Of a stretch of 64,000 bases of DNA, positions 28,147 through 39,379 are shown piece after piece; position 1 is the first letter of the stretch; the number at the start of each line of letters is the position of its first letter. The DNA comes from Chengkuizengella axinellae (GTDB taxonomy: Bacteria > Bacillota > Bacilli > Paenibacillales > KCTC-33759): contig NZ_JAVAMP010000002.1 of NCBI RefSeq assembly GCF_030730905.1, forward strand, positions 496,001 to 560,000, written 5' to 3'. A model generated the notes under the pieces. That model had not been told where the DNA came from, searched no databases, and saw only the letters and a list, made by a program, of their open reading frames with translations. Made by a program: the position numbers and the translations under genes.

Positions 28147-30450
28147 ATGAATAGATTAACAGGTAAATTTGATTCTCTTCATGATTTGATTGCAGAGTTG
28201 AAGGAAATGCCTCAGTTCAAACCACAAATTACACATTGGCATACGATTCCAGCTAGAGAAGCTAAATATGCAGAGTTTCCCGGGCAAATTCATAATAAAT
28301 TGAAGCAGGTTTTTTTGGATAGAGGCATTGCAAGTCTCTATACGCATCAAGCAGAGTCTTTTGGGGAGATTGTAAAAGGAAATCATGTGGTGACGGTAAC
28401 ACCAACTGCATCGGGAAAAACGTTATGTTACAACTTGCCTGTGTTGCAGCGTTTGTTGGAGGATGACAGTGCTAGAGCTTTATATATGTTTCCAACAAAA
28501 GCATTAGCACAGGATCAAGTGGCAGAAGTGAACGAGATTGTAAATCAATTAGAGATGGACATAAAAGCTTATACTTATGATGGGGACACTGCGCCTACGG
28601 CGAGGCAAGCCATAAGAAACGCTGGACATATCGTAGTGACCAATCCAGATATGCTGCATTCTGCTATTCTCCCACACCATACGAAATGGGTGAAGCTTTT
28701 TGAAAATTTGCAGTTTATAGTTATAGATGAATTACATACATATCGAGGAGTATTTGGCAGCCATGTTGCCAACGTTTTGCGACGGTTAAAACGAATTTGC
28801 AATTTTTATGGTTCAAATCCACAGTTTATTTGTACTTCAGCAACGATAGCGAACCCAAAAGAACATGCTGAACGATTATTGGAACAAAAGGTATCCTTAA
28901 TAGATAAAAATGGAGCGCCAGCTGGAGAAAAGCATGTTGTTTTTTATAACCCACCAGTGGTGAATCAACAATTAGGTATCCGTAGAAGCAGTGTGTTAGA
29001 GTCGCAAAAATTAGCAAGTCTATTATTAAAAAATGGTATTCAAACCATTGTTTTTGCACGGAGCAGAGTTCGTGTTGAAATATTACTGACATATTTGCAA
29101 GATCAAACTAAAAATGAGTTTGGCGCTAAGTCCATTCGAGGGTATCGTGGAGGATACTTGCCAAAGCAACGAAGGGAAATTGAACGGGGACTAAGAAATG
29201 GAGAAATTCGAGGTGTTGTTTCAACGAATGCTCTAGAACTAGGGATTGATATTGGGCAACTGCAAGCCTGTGTGATGAACGGATATCCAGGCAGCATAGC
29301 CAGTACATGGCAGCAATCAGGCCGGGCAGGTAGAAGACAAGAAAGCTCTCTCACCTTTATGGTTGCTAGCAGCAATCCATTGGACCAATACATTATTCAA
29401 AATCCAAAGTTTTTCTTTGAAGCTACACCAGAGGAAGCAAGGATTGAAGCAGACAACTTATTAATTCTTATTGACCATATAAAATGTGCGGCTTACGAAT
29501 TGCCTTTTGAAAAAGGGGAAACCTTTGGTGGGGAGACGCTACTTGAAGTATTAGAGTTTTTAACTGAGGAGAAAGTATTACATCAGGTGGAGGATCGTTG
29601 GTATTGGATGGAGCAGTCTTTCCCTGCTCATAATATTTCTTTGCGCTCTGCTGCACAGGAAAACTTTATCATTATAGATATGACAGAAGGCAGCAGAGTG
29701 ATTGGGGAAGTAGATCGTTTCAGCGCACCGACACTAATTCACGAAGAAGCCATTTATATTCATGAAGGGATACAGTTCCAAGTAGAAAAATTAGACTTTG
29801 AAGAGAAGAAAGCCTTTGTGCGAAAAGTGGATGTGGATTATTTTACAGACGCAAACCTTGCCGTTCAATTAAAAGTACTTCAGGTGGATAAACAAGCTGA
29901 AACAAAAACTCATGATCTTCAATATGGGGAAGTAACTGTCAATGCTAAAGCAACATTTTTTAAAAAAATCAAATACAGAACGCATGAAAATATTGGTTCA
30001 GGTCCGATTCATTTACCAGAAGAAGAGCTGCATACAAGTGCTTATTGGTTCTCCTTCGCCGAAGACATTCTGGAAAACCGCAGTAAAAATGATCTTCAAT
30101 TCGCGTTATTAGGACTTTCAAACGTATTAGTACATATAGCACCGTTATATTTAATGTGTGATCCGATGGATATTCGAGTCGTGCCACAGGTGAAAGCTAT
30201 CCATACGAAACTCCCTACGATATTCTTTTATGATCGTTACCCTGGTGGAGTGGGATTGAGTGAACGTTTATACGATGTTCATCATGAGTTGATACAACAA
30301 GCAAAGGAATTAATACAAGGTTGTACTTGTTTAAGTGGATGTCCTGCTTGTGTTGGACCAATTGAAGAGGTGGGGCTAGCTGGGAAAGAGTTAGCCTTAG
30401 AACTACTAAGTACTTTGATGATTGAAAACAATACAGACTCGGTTCACTAA
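28147..30450 (+). CDS. mrfA: DEAD/DEAH-box helicase with C-terminal DUF1998 domain (MrfA)
   Basis: A 767-aa superfamily 2 helicase like Bacillus subtilis YprA/MrfA, which with MrfB acts in UvrABC-independent repair of mitomycin C damage. Walker A is TPTASGKTLC (about residues 84-93), motif II is DELHTYRG (DEVH-like), and motif VI is QQSGRAGRR. The C-terminal DUF1998 region ends in a four-Cys site CTCLSGCPAC, matching the CxCxxxCxxC arrangement in MrfA. The ATG follows AAGGAGC. The exonuclease partner gene starts 32 nt downstream. Confidence 0.92.
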   Translation: MNRLTGKFDSLHDLIAELKEMPQFKPQITHWHTIPAREAKYAEFPGQIHNKLKQVFLDRGIASLYTHQAESFGEIVKGNHVVTVTPTASGKTLCYNLPVLQRLLEDDSARALYMFPTKALAQDQVAEVNEIVNQLEMDIKAYTYDGDTAPTARQAIRNAGHIVVTNPDMLHSAILPHHTKWVKLFENLQFIVIDELHTYRGVFGSHVANVLRRLKRICNFYGSNPQFICTSATIANPKEHAERLLEQKVSLIDKNGAPAGEKHVVFYNPPVVNQQLGIRRSSVLESQKLASLLLKNGIQTIVFARSRVRVEILLTYLQDQTKNEFGAKSIRGYRGGYLPKQRREIERGLRNGEIRGVVSTNALELGIDIGQLQACVMNGYPGSIASTWQQSGRAGRRQESSLTFMVASSNPLDQYIIQNPKFFFEATPEEARIEADNLLILIDHIKCAAYELPFEKGETFGGETLLEVLEFLTEEKVLHQVEDRWYWMEQSFPAHNISLRSAAQENFIIIDMTEGSRVIGEVDRFSAPTLIHEEAIYIHEGIQFQVEKLDFEEKKAFVRKVDVDYFTDANLAVQLKVLQVDKQAETKTHDLQYGEVTVNAKATFFKKIKYRTHENIGSGPIHLPEEELHTSAYWFSFAEDILENRSKNDLQFALLGLSNVLVHIAPLYLMCDPMDIRVVPQVKAIHTKLPTIFFYDRYPGGVGLSERLYDVHHELIQQAKELIQGCTCLSGCPACVGPIEEVGLAGKELALELLSTLMIENNTDSVH

Positions 30451-30482
30451 TCAAATTTATTTATTGTAAAAAATGTATTTTA

Positions 30483-31814
30483 ATGAGGAGGGGTAACTTG
30501 AGTAAGTTAAAAAACAGATTAAATCGATTGAAAAAAACTCATGCATCATCTGATATTAATGAAAAGGATCAAGTGACCTCTTCTCAACCAAGTGAAGTAG
30601 AAGAATGGGGGGGAGTAGGAGCTGTTACTGAAACGACTTCATACGGATCCTTTATCAAGCGACTCATAAAGATCCCATTTCACAAAAAGGTGGGTTTCTA
30701 TCCATTGTCTCAACTGGTTGACAAAGCAGAAGTCCTGTGTCATTTGCAAGCATCAGAATCTAATATTCAACACGATAAGATGTTGTTTTTTGATACTGAA
30801 ACAACAGGATTGGGTATAGGCACTGGTAACGTACCGTTTATGTTAGGTATTGGATATTATACAAAAGAAGAATTCGTTGTAGAGCAATTATTTATTCGAA
30901 ATCCGAGTGAAGAATTGGCAATGTTGACTTATATGAATGAGAAGTTCCAACAATTTACTCATCTAGTTTCTTATAACGGTAAAACGTTTGACTTGCCATT
31001 ACTAAAAAATAGATTCGTGCTCCATCGAAAGACTTATGAGGGAGAACATTTGGAACATTTGGATCTTTTATATCCTGCTAGAAGCTTGTGGAGAAATACA
31101 TTAACTACTTGTAAGTTGAGTTATGTGGAACATCAAAGATTAGGAATACATCGTGTTGATGATGTGCCAGGTTCAATGGCGCCAACGCTTTATTTTAAAT
31201 ATTTATCAGAGAAAGATCCGAACATCATGGCGGATGTATTTCGTCATAACGAAATAGATATCGTAACATTAGCGGTGTTGAGTATTTATTTTACAACTTT
31301 ATTTGAAGATACAGAATTATATAAAAGTATAGAACTAGATGAGTTATATCGTTTGTGTCTTTGGTTTAATAAAATGGAATTAACAGATCAGTTTCAACAA
31401 GTTTATGAATTGCTTATTAAAAGAGCGACAGAAGAAGATCCGAACTATTTTATTCCTCTAGCGATGATTTTTAAGAAAAAGAAGGAAGTTGAAACGTCTG
31501 TGTTTCTATGGAGGGAATTTATTGAACTTCAAGGTCATCAACGTATGATAAATACGGAACCATATATTGAATTAGCAAAATATTATGAACATCGGAAAAA
31601 GGATTTTGAAAAGGCGATTTACTATACTAAAGAAGCGGAGCAAAGAGTGTATCAAAGAATTTCTTTTTCAAGAAGGGACAATAAGTATGTAGAAACAATA
31701 AAGGAGATACAAAAAAGGAAAACTAGATTGGAAAGGAAGTGGATGAATAAACAGGAAAAAAGGGAAAAAATGGATGATGTTTCCCATCCTAAACAAATTC
31801 AAATCAATATATAA
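30483..31814 (+). CDS. mrfB: RNase H-like DnaQ-family 3'-5' exonuclease (MrfB)
   Basis: A 443-aa partner of MrfA (YprB in Bacillus subtilis). The DEDD exonuclease domain shows FFDTETTGLG (Asp and Glu near 101 and 103), VSYNGKTFDLPLL (Asp near 167) and HNEIDIVTLAVL (the final Asp). The C-terminal third is helical and TPR-like (KYYEHRKKDFEKAIYYTKEAEQ). In the mitomycin repair model MrfA unwinds and MrfB degrades the damaged strand. The start at 30483 follows a weak AATGAGGAGG context close to mrfA. Confidence 0.9.
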   Translation: MRRGNLSKLKNRLNRLKKTHASSDINEKDQVTSSQPSEVEEWGGVGAVTETTSYGSFIKRLIKIPFHKKVGFYPLSQLVDKAEVLCHLQASESNIQHDKMLFFDTETTGLGIGTGNVPFMLGIGYYTKEEFVVEQLFIRNPSEELAMLTYMNEKFQQFTHLVSYNGKTFDLPLLKNRFVLHRKTYEGEHLEHLDLLYPARSLWRNTLTTCKLSYVEHQRLGIHRVDDVPGSMAPTLYFKYLSEKDPNIMADVFRHNEIDIVTLAVLSIYFTTLFEDTELYKSIELDELYRLCLWFNKMELTDQFQQVYELLIKRATEEDPNYFIPLAMIFKKKKEVETSVFLWREFIELQGHQRMINTEPYIELAKYYEHRKKDFEKAIYYTKEAEQRVYQRISFSRRDNKYVETIKEIQKRKTRLERKWMNKQEKREKMDDVSHPKQIQINI

Positions 31815-31972
31815 ACATACATCTAATCTAATTTTCCTAGAAACATTTCTCTATTATGAGGAGTGAGATCGTTTTAACATTGTTCACATCCAGAAATACT
31901 CGAATTATCAATAAAAACAGCACTATTAAAAGTTGAATCTCCTATAGGATACCGTTTTTTTACATGAAATAA

Positions 31973-31995
31973 CACTCCTTCATTAGAATGGAGTG
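31973..31995 (-). terminator. Possible terminator of thymidine kinase gene
   Basis: A CACTCC/GGAGTG 6-bp stem, with a short T-rich tail on the minus strand (TTATTTC), 19 nt after the tdk stop. The stem is short, so confidence is modest. Confidence 0.4.
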
Positions 31996-32013
31996 CTTAT
32001 GTTTGGTAAATAA

Positions 32014-32586
32014 TTATAGTTCACTCTTTTTGCCTTCATAACATTTTCGACAAACGGAATGATAGGATTCATTGCCGCCAATTTGAATTTGTTCTCCAGA
32101 ATATACAGGTTTTCCATCTTCAAAGCGTAATACCATCGTTGCTTTTCGACTGCAAAAAGAACAGATCGTTTTAATTTCTTCTATTTTATCAGCATAAAGT
32201 AACATGTATTGGCTGCCTTCAAATAATTCATTACGGAAATCATTCTTTAACCCATATCCAATGACAGGGATATTAAATTCATCCACTATTTTAGCAAATT
32301 GTAATACTTGATCTTTTTTTAGAAATTGCACTTCATCAACTAGAATGCATGCAATGTTTGATTTTTCTTTTACTATATCAATTAAGTTTGTGTCGTTGTA
32401 TATAGGAATGGCTTTTCTTTTAAAGCCAATTCTTGAAGAAATATAACCGACTTCATCTCTGTCATCAATACCCGAAGTGAAGATTAATACTTCTTTGCCA
32501 TGTTCCTCGTAATTGTGAGCTACTTTTAAAATATCAATTGATTTTCCACTATTCATTGAACCGTATCTGAAAAAAAGTTGTGCCAT
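32014..32586 (-). CDS. tdk: Thymidine kinase
   Basis: A 190-aa type II thymidine kinase that phosphorylates thymidine and deoxyuridine with ATP in the salvage pathway. The P-loop [11 protein letters not shown] is at residues 6-16, the Walker B-like stretch is [10 protein letters not shown] near residue 85, and the zinc site has CSFC near residue 148 plus CRKCYE near the end. Length is typical. GAGGAG precedes the ATG at 32586. Convergent to mrfB. Confidence 0.95.
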   Translation of the reverse strand: MAQLFFRYGSMNSGKSIDILKVAHNYEEHGKEVLIFTSGIDDRDEVGYISSRIGFKRKAIPIYNDTNLIDIVKEKSNIACILVDEVQFLKKDQVLQFAKIVDEFNIPVIGYGLKNDFRNELFEGSQYMLLYADKIEEIKTICSFCSRKATMVLRFEDGKPVYSGEQIQIGGNESYHSVCRKCYEGKKSEL

Positions 32587-32741
32587 TTGATTTCTCCTCT
32601 CAAGTTCATCCTACAATATCATATACCAAAGAGAGGGAATAGGGAACCCAATTACGTTAATACGATATAATGGAAAATATGAAATGGTATTTTAGTTGTA
32701 GTGAACAAGTAGTCCCTCTAAAAGAAGTGTTCACTAGAAGT

Positions 32742-34811
32742 TTAACGTTTAAAATACTTCTTCTTTCGACAATCTCCTTCACAAAGCCCACCTGGGATAC
32801 TTGAGTTACATTTATTTTCATCAAAAACGATATTATCAGTAGATTCTGAATTATTTTGAATATCAGGACTGTTTCCAGATAGACAGTTTGATCTGATTCC
32901 AAAGTTATCCGCAGTAGGATCTACTATGATGATCCCTGATTTAAGATTGTTTTCTATACAGTTGTGGTCTATGATGCTCTCAATAAAAAAGGTGTCATTT
33001 ATTTGAATTCCATTACCATTGTTCAATTGACAAATATTTTTAATGATTCTGTTCTCAAGTTCATTTATTTGAATACCGTCAGCCTTATTTTTGTTACAAA
33101 CATTTCCCCAAATTAATGTTTCATCTTCTTCAATGAACAATCCATTTAATGAATTGTCTATTGTTTTATTATTTAATATTAAGGAGTCTTCATTTATAAA
33201 AAATCCATTTCCTTTATTATTGGAAGCCCAATTCCCAATACACAAATTAGGATCACTTAACAATCTAAAACCGTCCATTCCATTTTGCTTTGATGTGTTA
33301 CAAAAAAATAAGTGTTCATTACTAATTTCATCTTCTAAAAATCCATTCCCTCCATTATGATTCGTATTACATTTTAAAAAATAATTTAATTCACTATCTA
33401 CCTGAAGATGAAATCCATTGTTTCCATTCATTTTTGCTTCACATAAATTGAACAGGTTTTGATTATTATTGATTTGAAATCCATCTGCTTGATTATTTTT
33501 TGATTGAACTTTATCAAATGTGTTCTCTTCATTATTTATAAGCACTCCGCTCGATCCAAAATGTTGAACTGTTATATTTTCAATCGAATTGCGTTCACTT
33601 TCAATAGTCATGCCATTCCCTGCTATATTTTTACCATCTAAAATTGTCTCACATGCATCTGATCCAACAATTCTGAGACGATCTTTATTGATAGGAATCA
33701 TGATCTGTTCATGAAATATACCCTTGCTAACATTGATTTGAAAACCATCTTGTGCATCACTTATTGCTTGTTGAATGGATTCACCTTCTTGTACATCGAT
33801 GGCGTCATTCCTTTCACATAATCCAAAAGGCATACTTGTTTCACAAGTGTTGTCTGCAAAAGTACAACCTACAATTTCTATTTCTACGAATAAATCTGGT
33901 GAGTTTCCTTTTATACAATTAGAGCGCACGGCTATATTATTTCCCGCTATGCTAATTCCAGCAACAGTGTTGTTTGTTACAATGTTACGATCAATTAAAG
34001 AATCCTTACCTTCGATTCTAATTCCATTTTCTTTATTTCCCATCACTAGATTTTTTATAATTCTAGCATCATCAGCTCCTATCATACCGTTTAAACCATT
34101 CTCTTTGCTTATATTTTCAAACAAGACTGTAAAATTACCAATAACAAACCCATTTTCTAAATTTCCTAACGCTTTGTTCAAAGTATAAAAATTAGAATCT
34201 TCATTATTATCATTAAATCCATTTCCGTTATTATTTATAGCAGCACATGAAATAATATAATTTCTGCAACTACTTACGTTAAATCCATCTTGCCTGTTTT
34301 TCTGAGCTATACAACAGTAGATTAAATTATTATCATCATTTAAAAATACCCCATTTAAATTATGAATTATTTTACATTGGATTATATAATTATCATCTCT
34401 TTCAACTACAATCCCATTTTCAATATTGTCATTGATTACACATTCAATAACTATGTTTAAACTAGTGTTGATTTCAATGCCATGGCTCCCATTATTTAAT
34501 ATTTGAACTTTATGAATTATATTGGTAAAACCAACTACACAAATGCCAGAACCTTTGAAGTTCTGTACCGTTAAGTCTTGAATGGTAACGCAATTATCAT
34601 CAATGATAATGCCATCAGTTAAACCTAAGTCTCGTCCATCAATGGTTGTTTTTCCTTTACCTTCTCCGATCAGTCGAAGTCCTTCTACATTAATGGAAAG
34701 TGATTCTGCAAATGTGCCTTCTCCCACTCGGATGGTATCGTATGGTTGAGAAACTGCTAGTGCTTCATTTATTGTTGGGAATTCAGTTGTTGGGACTTTT
34801 CGTACAGTCAT
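32742..34811 (-). CDS. Right-handed beta-helix protein, array copy 1
   Basis: A 689-aa predicted parallel beta-helix (pectate-lyase/NosD-like fold). It starts MTVRKVPTTEFPTINEAL with no signal peptide. About 20-25-residue coils follow, dominated by N-G-x-G-[IF] and N-I-I-x-x-C patterns. It is an internal duplication: the first half (to about residue 340) and the second half (from AIDVQEGESIQQAIS) each open with a PTI/IQQAI-type strand and close with a RSNC..GN.PD cap and a Cys-containing DN.C..S(I/M)P.GLCE motif. It ends KKKYFKR. No catalytic residues of polysaccharide lyases are evident. GAAAGGACG precedes the ATG. Confidence 0.85.
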   Translation of the reverse strand: MTVRKVPTTEFPTINEALAVSQPYDTIRVGEGTFAESLSINVEGLRLIGEGKGKTTIDGRDLGLTDGIIIDDNCVTIQDLTVQNFKGSGICVVGFTNIIHKVQILNNGSHGIEINTSLNIVIECVINDNIENGIVVERDDNYIIQCKIIHNLNGVFLNDDNNLIYCCIAQKNRQDGFNVSSCRNYIISCAAINNNGNGFNDNNEDSNFYTLNKALGNLENGFVIGNFTVLFENISKENGLNGMIGADDARIIKNLVMGNKENGIRIEGKDSLIDRNIVTNNTVAGISIAGNNIAVRSNCIKGNSPDLFVEIEIVGCTFADNTCETSMPFGLCERNDAIDVQEGESIQQAISDAQDGFQINVSKGIFHEQIMIPINKDRLRIVGSDACETILDGKNIAGNGMTIESERNSIENITVQHFGSSGVLINNEENTFDKVQSKNNQADGFQINNNQNLFNLCEAKMNGNNGFHLQVDSELNYFLKCNTNHNGGNGFLEDEISNEHLFFCNTSKQNGMDGFRLLSDPNLCIGNWASNNKGNGFFINEDSLILNNKTIDNSLNGLFIEEDETLIWGNVCNKNKADGIQINELENRIIKNICQLNNGNGIQINDTFFIESIIDHNCIENNLKSGIIIVDPTADNFGIRSNCLSGNSPDIQNNSESTDNIVFDENKCNSSIPGGLCEGDCRKKKYFKR

Positions 34812-34846
34812 ATCGCTTTCGTCCTTTCAGATTTTGGAATTTGATA

Positions 34847-34855
34847 TATCTTATG
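34847..34855 (-). promoter_or_regulatory. Candidate sporulation-type -10 element, copy 1 leader
   Basis: On the minus strand CATAAGATA, matching CATAnnnTA (sigma-K-like, also close to sigma-E). It lies in a leader of about 100 bp conserved in the array, 35 bp upstream of the start codon. No clear -35 partner is visible. Confidence 0.45.
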
Positions 34856-35049
34856 TAAAATGTGAGAGAAAGGACTAGACAGGTGTACTGAATTTATTGA
34901 ATTTAGGCAAAAAAAAGAATGAGGAGAATGTATACACCTATTTAATTAGTCGATTTGATTTATATAAGATATGTGATGCTAAAAAACACCCTAAGATATG
35001 CAGGAGTATTTGAGTGGAATTTAAATCATATCGAGTAGGGTGGGGGAGG

Positions 35050-37123
35050 TTACCTTTTAAAGAATATCTGTTGGTTACGGGGATTTTCACATAGTCCATC
35101 AGGAATGCTTGAGTTACATTTATTTTCATCAATGACGATATTATCAGTAGACTCCGAATTATTTTGGATATCTGGATTATTGCCTGTCAAACAATTGGAG
35201 CGGACGCCAAAGTTATCAGTAGTAGGTTTTTCTATAATGATACCAGCTTTTGTATTGTTTTCTACACAGTTGTCATCTATGATGCTATTAATTGAATCAT
35301 TCTCATTTATATTAATGCCATTGTTATTATTTAGTTGACAAACATTTTTAATGACTCGACTTTCACAAAAATTTAATTCAATCCCATTTTGATTATTTTT
35401 GTTACAAACGTTTCCCCAAACAATGTTATCATTTTCAATCAAACTAAATCCATTTAATGAGTTTCCAACGGTTCTGTTATTGAACATGAAGCAATTATCA
35501 AGTATACGAAATCCGTTTCCTTTATTATTAAAAGTCCAATTTCCAATACACAAATTATGATCTCTTAGTATATTAAACCCATTCATTCCATTCTGCTTTG
35601 ATGTGTTACATAAAAATAAATTGTCATCACTTACATCAGTTATAAATCCATCTCCTCCATTATAAGTGGCATTACATTTTATGAGATAGTTTAAGTTACC
35701 TGACTGAAAACGAAATCCATTATTACCATTCATTTTTGCTTCACATAGATTAAACAGAGTTTGTAAAGATGATTCATTGATTTGAAAACCATCTGCTTGA
35801 TTATTTTTGGATTGAATTTTATCAAATGTGTTATCTTCATCATTTATAAGTATGCCATTAGCATCAAAATGTTGAACTGTCAGATTTTCGATCGAGTTGC
35901 GTTGACTATCAATCGTTATGCCGTTCCCTGTCAGATTGGTACCATCTATGATTGTTTCACACACCTGCTCCAACAATTCTGAGGCGATCTTTACTATTAG
36001 GAATATTGATTTTTTCATGAAATATGCCTTTGCTGACATTGATTTGAAAACCATCTTGTGCATCATTTATTGCTTGTTGAATGGATTCACCAACTTGTAC
36101 GTCTATGGCATCATTTCGTTCACATAATGAAGGTGGTATGCTTGTTTCACAATCGTTATCTGCAAATGTACAACCCGTAATCCCTACTTCTACTAATATG
36201 TCTGGTGAGTTTCCTTTGATACAATTAGAACGAACGGCTATGTTATCTCTAGTTATACTGATACCAGCAAGAGTGTTGTTTGTTACAATGTTTCGATCAA
36301 TCACAGAGTCCCGATCTTCCATAAGAATTCCATTACCTTTATTGCCGGTTACGATATTTTTAATTATTCTAGCATCATCACCTCCTATCATACCGTTTAA
36401 ACCATTGTCTTTACTAATATTTTCAAACACAGTTGTAAAATTACCAATTATAAATCCATTCCCTGAATTTCCCAATGACTTGTTCAAAGCATAAAAATTA
36501 GAATCTTCATTAGTTTCATTAATTCCATTACCGCTATTATTTATAACAGCATTTGAAATAATATAATTTACATTTCCATCTATGATAAATCCATCTTGTC
36601 TGTTTTGTTGAGCTAAACAACAGGAGATTATATTATTTTCTTCATCTAGAAAAACCCCATTTAAATTATGGATCATTTTACATTGGATAATATAATTGTC
36701 ATCACTATCTACGTTTATCCCATTTCCAACGTTTTCATTGATTTCACATTCAATAATTATGGTTTTAGGAGCGGTAGATTGAAGTTCAATACCATGGTTT
36801 AGATTATTTAGAATTCCAACTTTATGAATAATGTTGTTGGAAGCTTCTACACAAATGCCAGAATCATTGAAGTTTTGTACAGTTAAGTTTTGGATTGTAA
36901 CGAAACTTTCATCAATTATTATGCCATCGGTTAAACCTAAGTCTCGCCCATCAAGGATTGTTTTTCCTTTCCCTTCTCCGATAAGTCGAAGACCTTTTAT
37001 GTCAATATTAAGAGATTCTGGAAAGGTACCTTCTCCCACTCTTATGGTATCATATGGCTGAGATTCTGCTAGTGCATCATTTATGGTAGGAAATTCAGTT
37101 GTTGGAACGTTTCGTACTGTCAT
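35050..37123 (-). pseudogene. Beta-helix protein gene, array copy 2, split by a one-unit (TG) frameshift
   Basis: The first reading frame (37123 down to 35957) covers the N-terminal half and ends early at KDRLRIVGAGV followed by TGA. The second half continues in another frame to 35050. On the coding strand the break reads GGTGTGTGAAAC. Adding one TG (GGTGTGTGTGAAAC) restores G-V-C-E-T, exactly the sequence expected from the intact copies, and a total of 691 codons plus stop. The break lies between the two internal halves. The protein otherwise matches copy 1 and keeps the C-terminal QQIFFKR. It may be a broken gene, a sequencing error in a dinucleotide run, or a reversible slippage switch. 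Confidence 0.8.
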
Positions 37124-37158
37124 TGCATTTTCGTCCTTTCTGAGTTTGAATTTTGATA

Positions 37159-37167
37159 TATTCTATG
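37159..37167 (-). promoter_or_regulatory. Candidate sporulation-type -10 element, copy 2 leader
   Basis: CATAGAATA on the minus strand, at the same place in the conserved leader as in the other copies, 35 bp upstream of the copy 2 start. Confidence 0.45.
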
Positions 37168-37253
37168 TAAGATGTGAACAAAAGGACTAGACATTTGCAC
37201 TGAATTTTATAAAATGGGCGATGGAAAATTAAGGGCTAATGATAATCCATAAT

Positions 37254-39335
37254 CTAATGAATTGATCTTTCACAAAGCCCATCTGGGACACTTGAATTAC
37301 ATTTATTTTCATCAAAAACGATATTATCAGTAGACTCTGAATTGTTTTGGATATCTGGATTGTTTTCAACTAAACAGTTGGATCGGATGCCAAAGAAATC
37401 AGCAGCAGGGTCCTTTATGATTATGCCGGCTTCCAGGTTGTTTTCTATACAATTATGGTCAATGATAGTTTCAATTTCTGGATCAAATGATACACTTGCT
37501 TGTATACCATTCTGTTTATTCATCTGACAACTATTCTTGATTACACGATGACCTGCACCAGTTAAACTAATACCGTTCCTTTTATTTTTATTACATATAT
37601 TACCCCAAATAATATGAGTAAGCTCTATTGCTTCAATACCATCTAGAGCATTTCCAATTGCTTTATTTAGATACCATAAACAGTCATCCAATGTTGTGAC
37701 AAAACCACTGGCGTTATTATATAAGGCACAATTTCCGATGAAATTATTTTCATCATTGAAGGTAAAACCATTCAAGTTATTATGATTTGCTTCATTAAAT
37801 AAAAATAAATTGTTACATAAGAATGTATAACCATTTTTTATATTATGATTGGCTTTACATCTAATCAAGGTATGGTCATCTTCACCATTAAAACCATTAT
37901 TTTTGTTTCTTTTAGCTTCACACTGATTGAAAAAACTTTCATCTTCAGAGATTTTAAATCCATCTCCCAAATTATTTTTGGATTGAACTTTTTCAAAAAT
38001 ATTAAACCTCTCGAGTATATTTACTCCGTCCGACCCAAAATTTTGCACCGTTAAATTTTCAATGGAGTTGAGTCTACTATTGATTGTAATGCCATCATCT
38101 AATATATTTGCACCTTCAATTACCGTTTTACACATACCTGATCCAACAATTCTGAGTCGACTTTTTGTAACTGGAATATTCACTTGCTCATCAAATATAC
38201 CTTTACTAACATTGATTTGAAAACCTGATAGAGTATCTATATTCTCAATTGCCTCAGAGATCGTGTCAAAATCACCCGGTACAAAAATGGCGTCATTTCT
38301 GGCACATAATCCACCTGGTATACTTGTTTGACAATCGTTATCTGCAAAAGTGCAATCAGTTACTAGTTCTTCAACAAAAATATCTGGAGTATTGCCTCTT
38401 ATACAATTGGAACGAACAGCAGTCTCATTTCCTGAGATACAGATTCCAACTTTTTCATTATTCCTTACGATGTTTCGATCAATGACATTTTCATTGCCTT
38501 CTATCCGAATTCCATTTCTTTTATTGTTTAATACATGATTTCTTATGATTCTTGTTTTGGCGTTAACATCAGCATTAACAACTAAAATACCATCTAACAC
38601 ATTGTTTTTAGTCACATTATCAAATAATAATGCTTCATTTCCTATGATTCCATTCATTATTAAAAACCCATTTTCTTGATTTTCAATAGATTTGTTTAAT
38701 GTATATATATTTTCCAACGATTCACTGGAATTACTAAAACCATTACTGCCATTTTTTATAGCAGTACTTGAGATGATATAACAACTACTTCGCTCGATTT
38801 GAAATCCATTTTGTCTGTTTTGCTGAGCTAAACAACAGTAAATGAAATTAATACTACCTTCTAATAATAAACCATTAGATTTATTACCGATCATTTTACT
38901 AAGCAAAATAAAATTGGTAGATCTTCTAGAAACGACTCCCTCCCCAGCATTTTCATTCATATCACATCCAAATATTATATTTCTAAAACCATCTATATCT
39001 ATTCCTATTTTATTGTTTAATCCTTGCACATTATGGATAATGTTTTCATTTGAAGAATTTATAAAAATGCCTGTTCCATTGAAGTGTTGTACTGTTAAAT
39101 TTTCAATGGTGACTAACTTATTATTGATTATGATGCCATCACTAACACCTAAGTTTTGCCCACTAATCATTGTTTTTCCTTTACCTGCTCCAATTAGGCG
39201 AAGTCCTTCTACATTAATATTAAGTGATTCTGGAAAGTTTCCTTCTCCTACTCTGATGGTATCGTAGGGCTGAGATACATCTAACGCATTTTGAATTGTA
39301 GGGAATTCAGCAGTTGGAACGTTTCGTACGGTCAT
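37254..39335 (-). CDS. Right-handed beta-helix protein, array copy 3
   Basis: A 693-aa intact paralogue with the same plan: N-terminal FPTIQNALDVSQPYDTIRVG, two internal halves joined near CARNDAIFVPGDFDTISEAIE, and coils rich in Asn-Gly. The junction resembles copy 6 (PGDFDTISEAIE / PRDFDSINEAVN) more than copies 1, 2, 4 and 5. It ends PDGLCERSIH, lacking the Cys-containing tail and FFKR ending of the other five. GAAAGGATG precedes the ATG. Confidence 0.85.
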   Translation of the reverse strand: MTVRNVPTAEFPTIQNALDVSQPYDTIRVGEGNFPESLNINVEGLRLIGAGKGKTMISGQNLGVSDGIIINNKLVTIENLTVQHFNGTGIFINSSNENIIHNVQGLNNKIGIDIDGFRNIIFGCDMNENAGEGVVSRRSTNFILLSKMIGNKSNGLLLEGSINFIYCCLAQQNRQNGFQIERSSCYIISSTAIKNGSNGFSNSSESLENIYTLNKSIENQENGFLIMNGIIGNEALLFDNVTKNNVLDGILVVNADVNAKTRIIRNHVLNNKRNGIRIEGNENVIDRNIVRNNEKVGICISGNETAVRSNCIRGNTPDIFVEELVTDCTFADNDCQTSIPGGLCARNDAIFVPGDFDTISEAIENIDTLSGFQINVSKGIFDEQVNIPVTKSRLRIVGSGMCKTVIEGANILDDGITINSRLNSIENLTVQNFGSDGVNILERFNIFEKVQSKNNLGDGFKISEDESFFNQCEAKRNKNNGFNGEDDHTLIRCKANHNIKNGYTFLCNNLFLFNEANHNNLNGFTFNDENNFIGNCALYNNASGFVTTLDDCLWYLNKAIGNALDGIEAIELTHIIWGNICNKNKRNGISLTGAGHRVIKNSCQMNKQNGIQASVSFDPEIETIIDHNCIENNLEAGIIIKDPAADFFGIRSNCLVENNPDIQNNSESTDNIVFDENKCNSSVPDGLCERSIH

Positions 39336-39370
39336 ATTGTTTTCATCCTTTCAAATTTTGGAATGTGATA

Positions 39371-39379
39371 TATCCTATG
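39371..39379 (-). promoter_or_regulatory. Candidate sporulation-type -10 element, copy 3 leader
   Basis: CATAGGATA on the minus strand, a full CATAnnnTA match at the conserved leader position, 35 bp upstream of the copy 3 start. Confidence 0.45.
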
